From assembly GCA_020881915.1 (NCBI GenBank), contig JAJFPB010000001.1:5270001-5334000 (forward strand): a stretch of DNA of 64,000 nucleotides, given 5' to 3'. Every line of letters starts with the position of its first letter. Positions within the stretch are counted from its first letter, which is position 1. Origin of the DNA: Paramyrothecium sp. XJ0827 (lineage: Eukaryota > Ascomycota > Sordariomycetes > Hypocreales > Stachybotryaceae). Below the pieces are notes generated by a model. It saw nothing but the letters and a program-made list of their open reading frames with translations, did no database searches and was not told the DNA's origin. The position numbers and the translations under genes were made by a program. Positions 54,782 through 64,000 of this stretch are shown one piece after another.

Positions 54782-54941
54782 AGGTACCTACGAGCCTACC
54801 CCTGGTATCTTGTCAGAAATACAACACCAATGTCACCATTTTAATTACTAAATAATACAATACTTAGTCTTTTGAGCGATTAAAAAGGTGATATTACTGT
54901 TTCATTTCTTTTAAAATACGGTTGTTGTGCTACCAGGTAGA
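54782..54941 (+). repeat. Inner left repeat arm (copy B), direct duplicate of copy A
   Basis: Starts AGGTACCTACGAGCCTACCC and ends TTGTGCTACCAGGTAG. It is more diverged than copy A: GGTATCTTGTCAGAAATAC replaces GGTGTCTCGTCAGGGATAA. Copies A and B repeat with a period of about 196 bp. Confidence 0.75.
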
Positions 54942-55119
54942 CCATCAAGGTGCAGCTGGTCACGGGATGCCTTCCTCACCAAGGCACTCTACCATAGCAT
55001 ATAACACAGCAGGGCCTCCTGCGATGGTCCAGCCAGATTTAACTTCTTCTGTATTTTCATGCCTTCAGCACTAGTTACTTTACAATCCGAAAACCATCCC
55101 CTCTGCTCTGTTCATCGAC

Positions 55120-56374
55120 ATGGATCGACGTGAGCTCGCCAAGACCGATACCTCGGCCCACTCCGTCAAGGATTCCATCAAGGACCTCCAGATCTTCTCC
55201 GACGAGGAGCTCGCCGCGGCCAAGCCTGAGCAGCTTCTTTCTCGTATGCTCTCCACCAAGTCCGCCGTCTCGATCACATGGTGTCTTGCCGAAGCCTACG
55301 ATGCTGCTCAAGCAAACCCTACTAGCCGACAGTTCCTCGAAGTTGGGAAAGGCCAGTGTGGTACTGTATACTGTCTGCGCGGGGATACCCGATTGGCCAA
55401 GCTTCCCAACTCAGCCGATAAGGCTAACCAGTTATTCGTCGACTTCAAGACTCATGCCCATATCATGGCCTGTATGGCTGAGCTCAATGAAAAGCAACAA
55501 CCGAGTGTCAAAGTTCCGCAGCTTTTTATGTGGGCGACCCCTAACTCCAAGAAATTCTGGGCAAGAAGTGGTTTATTGTTCCCCCCCAATGCAGATGCTA
55601 GGAACTTCGCATTGGTCTCCGAGCGTATTTTCCCCGTGCCCCTCCCTGTCAGAGAAGCACTTGTTGATGCTCTCTGCCCCCCGGGAATCAAGAGGAACAA
55701 GCGTCAGTTCTTGGCCAAGCCAGAGAACAAGAACTGCCTCATACGTCTTTACCTCGGCCGTCGCGATACTGCAAAGTCCAAAGCCCACACTGAGAATTTT
55801 AAGCTACAAAATTTTCCACTCCATATCAATGAGATGGAGTCTCTCCAGCTCGATACTGTTCTGTTCGCCGAGACCATGGCTCAGACCCTGGCCTTTCTAC
55901 ATTGGAAAGCCGGAATCGATGGCAATGATATCGAGTTTGTCCTTGGAAGCTCACCGGAGCCTGTACTGAAGCAGCCAATTCCCAATCTGTGGGATCTTGA
56001 TGAGTGGGCTATGGGCGAACAATTCAACTTCCAGCATCAGTCTCTAAGTGTATGGCTAATTGACTTTAATCAGTAAGTATTCCTGCCCCTACAAATTCTT
56101 TTACTTCATTACTAATACATTTATAAGATGCGCCCGGATGGAACCTAACCCTGCTGGGGTTCAGAAGGCTGTTAACTCGTTCTTGTGGAATGACCCATAC
56201 TATCCACGTCCGAATTCCACGAACGAGAATGACCAAAAGCTATGGAAAATCTTCCGCGAGCAATACCTTGAAGCCAGTCGTAATTTTACTACAACCAATG
56301 CACCAGAGCGCTTTATTGCGATGGTTGAAGAAAAGACAAGAAAGGGAACTGTCGATGGACTTTTTGGTATGTGA
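55120..56374 (+). CDS. DUF3669-domain protein
   Basis: Two exons, 55120-56072 and 56128-56374 (55-nt intron with GTAAGT donor, CTAAT branch and ATAAG acceptor), give 400 codons, 399 aa. The DUF3669 pattern is clear. It includes GQCGTVYCLRGDTRLAKL in the N-terminal half, LIRLYLGRRD, then FKLQNFPLHINEMESLQLD and AETMAQTLAFLHWKAGIDGN, then DIEFVLG. SVWLIDFNQC follows before the splice, and a C-terminal YYPRPNSTNENDQKLWKIF helix comes after it. Function is unknown. The order (glycine-rich loop with Lys, HWKAGIDGNDIEFV, LIDFNQ) is reminiscent of a degenerate protein-kinase-like fold; that is inference. The gene is intact, uses a local promoter of about 180 nt after the left repeats, and its stop is 47 nt before the right repeat. 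It is the only gene of the element. Confidence 0.85.
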
Positions 56375-56420
56375 GGATATTACAAAGAGAGGTTCGGTGG
56401 AGAGTGGTTATTGGGTTTGA

Positions 56421-56806
56421 CTACCTAGCAGCACACCCACCCTATTTTAAAAGGAATAAAATAGTAATATATCCGTATTCTGAAAGGAATAAGCTAGTAT
56501 TATTACCGTATTTTAAAAGAAATAAAACAGTATTATTACTGTATTTTAAAAGAAATAAAACAGTATTATTACTGTATTTAAAAGAAATAAAACAATATTA
56601 TTACCGTATTTTAAAAGAAATAAAACAATATTATTACCGTATTTTAAAAGGAATTAAACAGTACTATTACTGTATTTTAAAAAGAATGAAATATGAATAT
56701 CACCGTTTTAATCACAAAAAGACCAACGATAATACTATTCAGTAATTAAAACAGTGATATCAGTGCTTTATCCCTGACAAGACACCAGGGGTGGGCTCGT
56801 AGGTAT
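56421..56806 (-). repeat. Right inverted repeat arm with internal tandem expansion
   Basis: Read in reverse complement it starts GATACCTACGAGCCCACCCC and ends GTGTGCTGCTAGGTAG, matching the left arms. It is about 230 bp longer because the middle is expanded. Confidence 0.75.
56449..56712 (+). repeat. 33-bp AT-rich tandem repeat, about eight copies
   Basis: Unit approximately AAAAGAAATAAAACAGTATT followed by ATTACTGTATTTT, with small substitutions and one 1-nt shortening between copies. One copy of the same unit, inverted, lies in each left arm (CTTTTAAAATACGG near 54711 and 54908). Confidence 0.9.
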
Positions 56807-58281
56807 CTAATTCGTCATGATTGTTCCATCCATTCCTCGCTGATCCAACGGTGCAACTTCTGCCGTGTTCACTTTGTCTCTGGCTTGGTCAATCTTTAGA
56901 GCCATGTCGATTTATGTTGATGCGACGAATGTGCATTTATTCCTGGCGCATTATTCTGGTGGACACGACTATTTGGGCGAAAAGGCGCCAAACGACAAGA
57001 AGCGGCACTAGCAATAGAGAGGGTGGGCCATCTACACAGGGGTAGGCCAAGCAAGCAGATCGCAATACAGAAGCGGCAACTGGGTCGGGGTTCCCCAGGG
57101 CATGTACATTAAACTAGGTGTTTATTCGGGTGTCTAGGCGAGGATGCCATGGTTTGTTTTAACCTAAGTTACCTTATTAGAGCCAGAGCTCATAGATATT
57201 ACCATGCCTGCGGTTTTACTCCTCCCTTCCAAAAGCGCCGTGCGGAACCGGACATCGGTTTGGACCCGAACTTCATTGCGCAGCCAGACAGTGAGTGAGC
57301 GTCTTCAATTGGTCGTGTCCCCATCTCCAGCTAAGGCAAGGCAAGGCAAGGCAAGGCAAGGTAGATGGCACCCCACGTGACACCGTTGCAATGCTCCGAC
57401 CACCCGACTTTCAGAGAGGCGAAGCCCGTCGTCAGCCTTAATGGACGTTTGAAGCTGGCGGCGGCGAGGAGATAGCCTCTCGACACCGAAAACCTGAAGA
57501 GAAGAGCTTGAAGAAAGGAGCGCTCTCTCTAACCTTCGTCTGCCCTGAAAGGTTAGTAGAGGATTTGGCAAACACCGGGGCCCAGAGGGCTCGGCTGCAG
57601 CACGTGGCAGACACACACGACAAGCAAACGAGGCTCCAGCGCGCTGTGGGGAGATCGCTCGACCGCCCAATTGCCCCCCGTCGTACGTTGGGGGGCATTC
57701 GAGCAAGCGGAAAGAGACATTCTGGACAATATCAGGGGACGCCCTATTGCCAGTTCATCCGCCTACGAAGCGCTCGAGAGGCTTCCCATTTATGCCCAAA
57801 CCACACCATTGCCAAATGGTCATGCATGATTCTCTTCGCCAATCAGTCCTTTTACACAGCTTGGGATGCATATAGCCCTCTGCGGCGTGGACGCTCCTGA
57901 CTGGTCCACACACCCAGCGACCACTGCATATCCTCAACGTCGCCGCACCGCAACGTCAAATATTCCTCCCCTGCCTATCCCCTGCGGCACCCGCGTCGAA
58001 GCCCAACGCCGGCCGGGGGCTATCTGCCTGTGCGAATGGGGCGGGAGTCGAGGCGAGACGCCGAGGACGGCGAGCGGCGGCACAGGCGGACGCTGCGACA
58101 CATTGAGGCCGCCACTCCGCCTGATGCCAGGATGCGAGCCCTTGAATCGCCGTCCTTGTCTCGCACGCTGCCCCATCGCGGCAAGTTGCAACTACAGAGA
58201 TCCAACGAGGGGGCCTTGCGGGGCATCGGCAACGCAACGACCAGCTCCAGCTCCAGCAGCCAGGCTGCTACAAACCTGACC
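56807..58281. other. Intergenic region upstream of the RBR ligase gene
   Basis: About 1.5 kb with the RBR promoter and leader, and the AAGGC tandem repeat. Frames at 57305-57706 and 57508-57900 overlap on opposite strands and lack domains. If the RBR start is 58030 the spacer ends there. Confidence 0.45.
57333..57361 (+). repeat. AAGGC pentanucleotide tandem repeat
   Basis: About six head-to-tail AAGGC units ending AAGGTAG, related to the word set at 46.98-48.56 kb. Confidence 0.9.
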
Positions 58282-60845
58282 ATGCCTCCAGCGGCCCCGC
58301 TGCCGCCACCGCTGCACCTGACGCGAGCCCAGACAATCGCATCCAGCAGGCGGCATCGAGATCCAGTCGTGTATGACGACGACAGGCTGGCACTGGGCCC
58401 TCTGCGGCGGTCGCGGACGGAAATCTCCCCAGACCGTCACGGCCGCCGGCCTCGCCTAAAGGACGAGTTCATATCCACCCCAAGTGAATCTGCCAGCGCT
58501 GCGACGGATGATACTGAGGAGGAGGAGGATGACAACGACGACGACGACGATGACGATGATGACGATGATGACGACGACGATGAAGATGAGCTACAGGAGT
58601 ACAAGGAACTATCACGGAGGCAGGACGACGATGCCATAGAGGTTGTAGGGGAGGCTGACGACGAAGCTTCGAGAGAAAGGAAACCCAGGCATGCACAGCG
58701 GAGCGGGCATCTTGGGTACACAGAGGAAAGAAATCATCGTCGGGCAGGGCATGCGAGGCGGTCCCCCTCCACCAACGAGACACGCACACGTCGTCACCAT
58801 CGCTACCCGACTGACAACCACAAATCACCAGCACGTCGCTCTTCGCTTACACAGTCTGACGTCGACCGTTCGCCGCCAACAAGACGTAGGCACAAGGTTT
58901 CCAGCGTCATCGAGGACTCTAGACCACCCGTTTCTTCTCACAGGTTCGTCGGCACACACACATCCGGGCGTCCGTCTAGCACAGCTGACCTTGTTCCTAG
59001 GTCATCAAAGCATGGCCGGAAGCCTACAGAAGTCATTCATCACGAGACGCCACCCCGTCGGTCCAATACCATAGCGTCGGGTCGTAGCAGTAACCGGTCA
59101 TCGTCACGCCGCCCCGCGAGTATTCTGGGTAGCCTGTTTGGAGGCCCACCACCACTTCGTTCCTCGCCAGAAAAGCCAGCGAAGATGTAAGTCGGCTCAA
59201 ATCCGTCACATTACAAAGGGAAAAGCCCTGACCACGCCATAGTGTTGAGTGTGTTATATGTATGGGCGACGTCCCGTCGCCCAAGGCGCCGAAGCTCAAG
59301 TGTGGCCACCGCATTTGCCATTCGTGCCTCCAGCGGAGCTTCAAGCTTTCCATCAAGGATCCCCAGCATATGCCCCCCAAGTGCTGCACTCAGGACCACA
59401 TCCCACTCAAGCACGTCGAGCGACTATTTGACAACTCGTTCAAAAAGACGTGGAACCGTAAATTTGCAGAATACTCGACACAGAACCGCATCTACTGCCC
59501 GTCCCGAAAATGTGGTGAATGGATTAAACCCTCGCACATTCGCCGCGAAGAGGGACGCAAAGTCGCGCGCTGCGGTCGATGCAAGACAAAAGTCTGCGGC
59601 ACCTGTAATGGTAAATGGCACTCGTCCCCGGAATGCCCTAGAGACGAGGAGACCAACCAATTCCTCCAACAAGCAAAGGAGGAGGGCTGGCAGAGATGCT
59701 TTGGGTGCAAGGTCATGGTAGAGCTCAAAGAAGGTTGTAACCACATGACTTGGTAAGTTCAACTACTCTTTTTGTGACGGCGACGACTTTGGCCGATCAC
59801 TTTACATTTGCTAATCGTCCAACTCAGCCGATGCGGCGCAGAATTTTGTATGATATGCGGGACCAAGTGGAAGAACTGCGATTGTCCGTGGTTCAATTAC
59901 GAAACCAATGACATCGACCATGCAGCACACATGGCCATTCCTGAACCCACCATGAGGCCAGACATGCGAGACATCTTCGCCAGTGACGGGCTACCAGGAG
60001 CACTCGAGCTACGGGGCCCGGGAGGGCTTGTACCGGTGCCGGCGCCGCCCCTACCGCCAGGAACATATGAGGAGGAGATGCATATGCGCCGAATCCAGGA
60101 GCAGCGGGACGCGGATCTCGCGCGCCGCATGCAACTCTACGATGAATCAGACGAAGAGTACGACGAGATGGGAAGAGGCGGGGATATGCTGGGGGTAGGA
60201 AGCTCGTCGAGCCATCACACGAGCGACGACTACAGACGCGCAAGACGCCGCATGACGGCACCTTCACCGCCGCCCGCTGCCCCAATAATGCTTGACCGTA
60301 GCCCTGGCTATGTCGCTGATGTGAATCGCGCAAGAGGACTAAGGGCCACCTCACAGGAGCGACGTTTAGCAGATAGATTTTCAGAGAGCCGGTACAGCAC
60401 AGGACCTCGTACAGGAATGGGCTCCCCGATTAGTGCCCACGGCTTCTCACCGATGCGGCCACCGCCTCCGCCCGTCGGACTCCCCCCGATGGGCATGGCC
60501 ATGTCGATGCCCATGTCGATGCCGATGCCGATGCCGATGCCGCCGGCGCCGCCAGTGCCAATCATGCCGCAGCACTCCATGCGGCCGGACATGTACCACA
60601 GCGTTCACGGCACGCCGCCAGAGCATATGATGGGAGTGCCGCGGATGCCTCACCTTTACGGCGACGAATACGAAGGGCACTCGCCGCGCAGCCGCAGACC
60701 TGGTCGTGACGATCTGGAACCGCCCAGGTCGTCCACCCTGGCCGGGCTGACGGGACCCGGAAGCGGCATGAACCGAGTCTATGAATGGAGGAATTTTGTG
60801 GAGCCAGGCGTTCCGGAAGACGAGAGGGCCACGGGACGAGCGTAA
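58282..60845 (+). CDS. RBR (RING1-IBR-RING2) E3 ubiquitin ligase
   Basis: Exons 58282-59186, 59243-59752 and 59828-60845 (introns 56 and 75 nt) give 810 aa; an in-frame ATG at 58030 would give 894 aa. The start at 58282 has the better context (ACCATGC) but this is not decisive. A disordered basic/Ser-rich N-terminus contains a run of about 16 Asp/Glu residues. The RBR begins across the first splice: CVICMGD and CGHRICHSCLQRSFK (RING1), YCPSRKCGEWIKP to CGTCNGKWHSSPECP (IBR), then CFGCKVMVELKEGCNHMTC to CGTKWKNCDCP (RING2). The Cys of EGCNHM matches the catalytic Cys that accepts ubiquitin as a thioester in RBR enzymes. The second intron interrupts RING2. The tail is Pro/Met-rich with an MPMSMPMPMP repeat. 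Substrates are unknown. Confidence 0.88.
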
Positions 60846-62160
60846 GAGTCTTGCGAATTGATTGCCCCAAGGAAGGATAGTATTCATTGACCGGTGGGTT
60901 CCTCTCGGGGCGGCAGCGGTGCCCGGGATCCCGATGGGTTTGGTTTCATGGTCCATCTTATGTTTCATGCCTTATATGACGTGAACGGAAACACTTTTGG
61001 GAAGAAGATGGCATTGCCGTAGTTTAACGTGCTTAGCCTTTGTGGATGGGGGCTCGTTTTGCTTTTAGCGTAGGCTCTTGGATAACAATGTGAGGGGAAT
61101 GCCTTTTTGGTGAGATATATCGTATGTCAGGAGGGATCGGGCTATCGACGCTATGTACCTTTTCAGTCGTGGATATTGCCGTGATTGGGTGCCTTTGCCA
61201 TGAAGTACCTCGCGGGTTTAATGCGCATGAACGGCAACGTCGACGCGCCGTGGCAACCGAAGGTATTGGACCAGCAAACAAGTCATGGGCAACGACACTC
61301 CGGTGCCCGTTTTCTGCAGTCGCCGGAATCATCTCAGACAGATGCCAGTCAGCCATGAACCCTTTTCCCTTCCTCGCCTCCTCTGCTTCTTCACTTAACC
61401 CACAAATTAGACACCATAACCTGATTGCCAAAACAAGCCGCCTCATCCGTGGCCCTGGCTTGGTTCTGAACGGCGGGATCGTCTTCTGGCATGCCGTCCG
61501 TGTTTGGTGTCTGTGGCAGATCTGTTTTCTTGAGGTGGAGCCGGCCGTTTAGCTTGGCGTCCCTTGTCAAGACAGGGGAGGGTTTCTGGGAGGTACTGCT
61601 TGCTGCAAATACGGGTATCGACACAGTAGGGAAAAGACCAACTTTGGTGTCTGCGCAGCAGGAAGGCCATTGGAGAGTGTACTTATAGCGACCCCACATA
61701 TACGCGGTGGATACTTCACTTTACAGGCCTCAATGCTTAGCCCCCCTTCCCCATTTTAGTGTGCACATGCTGCCGTCATTGCAGACTCTACCCTTAGACT
61801 GCACTGGACTGGACTGGACTTGAGTCGGTGCAGACAACCTCCCGATCGCATGGATGGTAGGTATTTCGCCCACTTCCGAGACCGCCGAATCGCACCGCTC
61901 AACGAACTCTCTTTTGCTATAATATCCGGCTTACTGCGCCCTGCACTTCACGAATGTCTCCTGTCGGTGACCCCCAAATTTGCGACAGCCTTGACTCCAG
62001 GCCTCTGTCTTAAACCGTGCAAGCTACGCCTCACACGACCATGGTCACGAGCCTGTCCGCAACACCTCCCTAGTCTTCCTCGGACGACACCTCCTCCTCC
62101 TAGCAAGCCTCCACTGTACCGTTCTCTGTCTTCCGACTTCCCTCGTCCAGGCCCGGCACA
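60846..62160. other. Intergenic region between the RBR and DUF676 genes
   Basis: About 1.3 kb in tandem orientation, containing the RBR 3' end and the lipase promoter. No gene was recognised; a short ACTGG direct repeat (CACTGGACTGGACTGGACTT) lies near 61802. Confidence 0.5.
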
Positions 62161-64000
62161 ATGTTGCTCCTTCATCAAGTGGGCAGCGTCAAAATCGGCG
62201 AGGTGGTGCGCTACACAGTCACGTACACGCCGTCGCAGGACCGCATACTGCCCTCCCCCGAGAAGCTCTACGTGCGCATCCGCAACACGTGCGCTGTCGC
62301 CTTGCGGGCCGCCTTTGTCCACGGCCCCTACAGCCTTTGCGTCGCGGCGTATCCGTCTACCTTCGACCCAAACGAGCGGATTGCCGACCCCAGCGACCAG
62401 GGCGTCCCCGAATATGAGCCCATGGTCAAGGCCGGCGGTTCGTGGGAGTGCGAGCTCATCGTTCCCAAGACAATCCGCTTGACGGCTGGTACAGGGCTTC
62501 AGACTGCCTACGCAACGGACATCGACCATAGCGCAGCGTCGGCGACGTGGATCATCGAAGTGTCCTCCCAAGTCCTCTTCTCCAACTCGGCAACAGTGGG
62601 GTACGAATTAGTGGTGGCTCGCGAAAAGAAGTCGTTGAATCTGAGCAGCTCGCTACCCGTGGTGGGCAACCAAACACAAGCCCCCCAGCCGGGTAAAGTG
62701 ATCGATCACCAGCAAAGTGTTGGCGCCAAGGACGGTCATCACCCAGCGCAACAAAGGGGAGTCTTCTCTCGTGCAGTACGGATTGTCGTCGAAGATACCG
62801 CCACGCTGTGGAATACACCGCGGCTTCCTGGTTTCGATGATGCTGGAGACGCGAGGGTCCGACATCAGAAGCGTGGCGGTGATTCCGCGGTCGAGAGCAT
62901 GGTGGACACGGGAGATCCGGAAACAAAGGAGGACTCGCTTCCGCACAAACAGAAGAAGGTGCATATGGTCATCGTGACTCACGGTCTACACAGTAACCTT
63001 GGAGCCGACATGTTGTTCCTGAAGGAGAGCATCGATGCTGCGGCTAAACAGGCCAAGATCGACGCCAAGGCCAGAAAAGCCAAGGAAAGAGCAGAGAAAC
63101 AGCAGTCAAGCAACTCACAAACGGATGCGCAAAATCTCTGCGAACCCGACAGTCAAAAGTCGGACGCCGCTCATGACGATAATGAAGAAGAAGATGATGA
63201 CGATGAGGAAGTCATCGTCCGGGGATATTCGGGCAACGCGACCAAGACTGAGAGGGGCATCAAATTCCTGGGCAAAAGACTCGCTCGCTTCGTACTTTCC
63301 ATCACGTACCCGGATCAGCCGTTTATGCCAATCGGCAAAGGGGTGGATGAAAGCGTATTGCCTGGAGTCGGTGCTCACCGAGGTTCCGTACCCAACCTAA
63401 AGCCAGCCCATAAGCACAGCAACATTCAGGAAGTCATTCACAAACACGAGCCAAAACGCCCTTATAGAATTACCAGCATTAGCTTCGTTGGCCATTCCCT
63501 CGGTGGCCCAATCCAGACGTACGCCATCGCGTATATCCAGAAACACTCTCCCCAATTCTTTGACCTTATCAAACCCATCAACTTCATTGCTTTGGCTTCG
63601 CCCTTTCTGGGCCTGAGCAACGAGAACCCTTTATATGTCAAGTTTGCGCTAGATTTCGGGCTCGTCGGCAGAACCGGCCAAGATGTCGGCTTGACTTGGC
63701 GGACACCTACGCTCGCCCGAAGCGGATGGGGTGCCATTGTCGGCAACTTCGGCGACTCAGCCAGCAAAAAGGTCCACGGAGAATCTCAGGTTGAATCCAA
63801 ACCGCTCCTACGTATCCTTCCGACAGGTCCTGCGCACACGGCGCTGAAGAAGTTCCGGAACCGGACGGTATACTCCAACGTCGTGAACGACGGCATCGTC
63901 CCCCTTCGCACAAGCTGTCTGCTCTTCTTGGACTGGCAAGGTCTTGGAAGGGTCGAGAAAGCTCGGAGAGACGCTGGTCTTGTCGAGACTGTAGTCGGCT
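62161..64000 (+). CDS. DUF676 (Rog1-type) lipase/serine esterase, 5' part, runs off the right edge
   Basis: The frame is open from the ATG at 62161 to the window end (613 codons). About 230 N-terminal residues begin LHQVGSVKIGEVVRYTVTYT, a beta-rich domain usual in fungal Rog1-like lipases. The alpha/beta-hydrolase domain follows: VHMVIVTHGLHSNLGADM (oxyanion loop), then nucleophile elbow VGHSLGGPIQTYAIAYIQ (about residue 443), LASPFLGLSNENP, and VVNDGIVPLRTS with the acid Asp. Rog1 is a monoacylglycerol lipase of lipid droplets/ER in yeast; close paralogs hydrolyse other lipids. Between oxyanion loop and elbow is a Lys-rich then Glu/Asp-rich insertion (EEEDDDDEE). The catalytic His and the C-terminus lie outside the window. 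Confidence 0.88.
   Translation, partial: MLLLHQVGSVKIGEVVRYTVTYTPSQDRILPSPEKLYVRIRNTCAVALRAAFVHGPYSLCVAAYPSTFDPNERIADPSDQGVPEYEPMVKAGGSWECELIVPKTIRLTAGTGLQTAYATDIDHSAASATWIIEVSSQVLFSNSATVGYELVVAREKKSLNLSSSLPVVGNQTQAPQPGKVIDHQQSVGAKDGHHPAQQRGVFSRAVRIVVEDTATLWNTPRLPGFDDAGDARVRHQKRGGDSAVESMVDTGDPETKEDSLPHKQKKVHMVIVTHGLHSNLGADMLFLKESIDAAAKQAKIDAKARKAKERAEKQQSSNSQTDAQNLCEPDSQKSDAAHDDNEEEDDDDEEVIVRGYSGNATKTERGIKFLGKRLARFVLSITYPDQPFMPIGKGVDESVLPGVGAHRGSVPNLKPAHKHSNIQEVIHKHEPKRPYRITSISFVGHSLGGPIQTYAIAYIQKHSPQFFDLIKPINFIALASPFLGLSNENPLYVKFALDFGLVGRTGQDVGLTWRTPTLARSGWGAIVGNFGDSASKKVHGESQVESKPLLRILPTGPAHTALKKFRNRTVYSNVVNDGIVPLRTSCLLFLDWQGLGRVEKARRDAGLVETVVG

Larger units (their letters stand above)
54587..56806. 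mobile_element. Putative TIR-bounded element carrying a DUF3669 gene
   Basis: The two ends are inverted copies. Left 54593-54615 reads CACGAGCCCACCCCTGGTG then TCTCGTCAGGGATAAAACAC. The reverse complement of the right end (56762-56799) reads ACGAGCCCACCCCTGGTG then TCTTGTCAGGGATAAAGCAC. Similarity continues inward through TATCACTGTTTTA, CTTTTAAAATA(C/G)GG and GTGCTGCTAGGTA, so each arm is about 155 bp before expansion. Inside is one intact two-exon DUF3669 gene and no transposase frame. This has the shape of a non-autonomous DNA element or a gene captured between MITE-like repeats. No target-site duplication could be fixed by eye. Confidence 0.6.

Noticed and set aside
56371..56745. 124-codon frame with repeated YFKRNKTVLLL-like segments
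   Set aside because: It is simply the translation of the 33-bp tandem repeat, whose length is a multiple of three.
61820..62482. 220-codon plus-strand frame
   Set aside because: Shifted frame over the leader and start of the DUF676 lipase; the lipase frame carries the conserved motifs.

Overview
The window is nuclear DNA of a filamentous ascomycete, most likely a Sordariomycete of the Hypocreales type. The support is the gene content (MLH1, TRM1, CHO2, Spo7, an RBR ubiquitin ligase, a Zn2Cys6 regulator, a SLATT-type two-helix protein, a DUF3669 protein). The architecture also fits: short introns of about 50-90 nt with GT(A/G)AGT-like donors and CTAA(C/T) branch sites, compact genes on both strands, and CT-rich promoters. 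No species is claimed. I saw no tRNA, rRNA, CRISPR array or biosynthetic cluster.

Layout. The left part (1-41.3 kb) is gene-rich and mostly housekeeping: the 5' part of MLH1 (minus, runs off the left edge); an unrecognised 179-aa protein; an ABCF-type ATPase; a DAG/sphingoid-base-kinase-like lipid kinase; TRM1; a SLATT-domain membrane protein; a GT31-like glycosyltransferase; a GNAT acetyltransferase; a Spo7-like phosphatase subunit; a Cld1/ABHD5-type mitochondrial hydrolase; a small DUF427 protein; a CSC1/OSCA-type channel; a CYSTM peptide; eIF3g; a small basic protein; an MFS sugar transporter; and CHO2. Exon structures were worked out by hand. In each multi-exon gene the joined exons give a whole number of codons and restore the family sequence across the splice.

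From 41.3 to about 57.9 kb the character changes. Long gene-poor stretches (7.8, 3.2 and about 1.5 kb) surround only two genes: a Zn2Cys6 transcription factor behind a promoter saturated with AGGTAC/CCTTACC words, and a DUF3669 gene. The DUF3669 gene sits inside a roughly 2.2-kb element with long terminal inverted repeats (54587-56806). The left terminus is duplicated, the right terminus is swollen by about eight copies of a 33-bp AT-rich unit, and no transposase is present. This is the most interesting object in the window.

The right end returns to ordinary genes: an RBR (RING-IBR-RING) E3 ligase and the 5' part of a DUF676 (Rog1-type) lipase that runs off the edge.

Working together: five genes touch glycerolipid or phospholipid metabolism (the lipid kinase, Spo7 as Pah1-phosphatase regulator, the Cld1-like cardiolipin hydrolase, CHO2, the Rog1-type lipase). 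They are scattered among unrelated genes on both strands, so this is probably coincidence rather than a cluster. Other genes act in mismatch repair, tRNA modification, translation and transport without local linkage.
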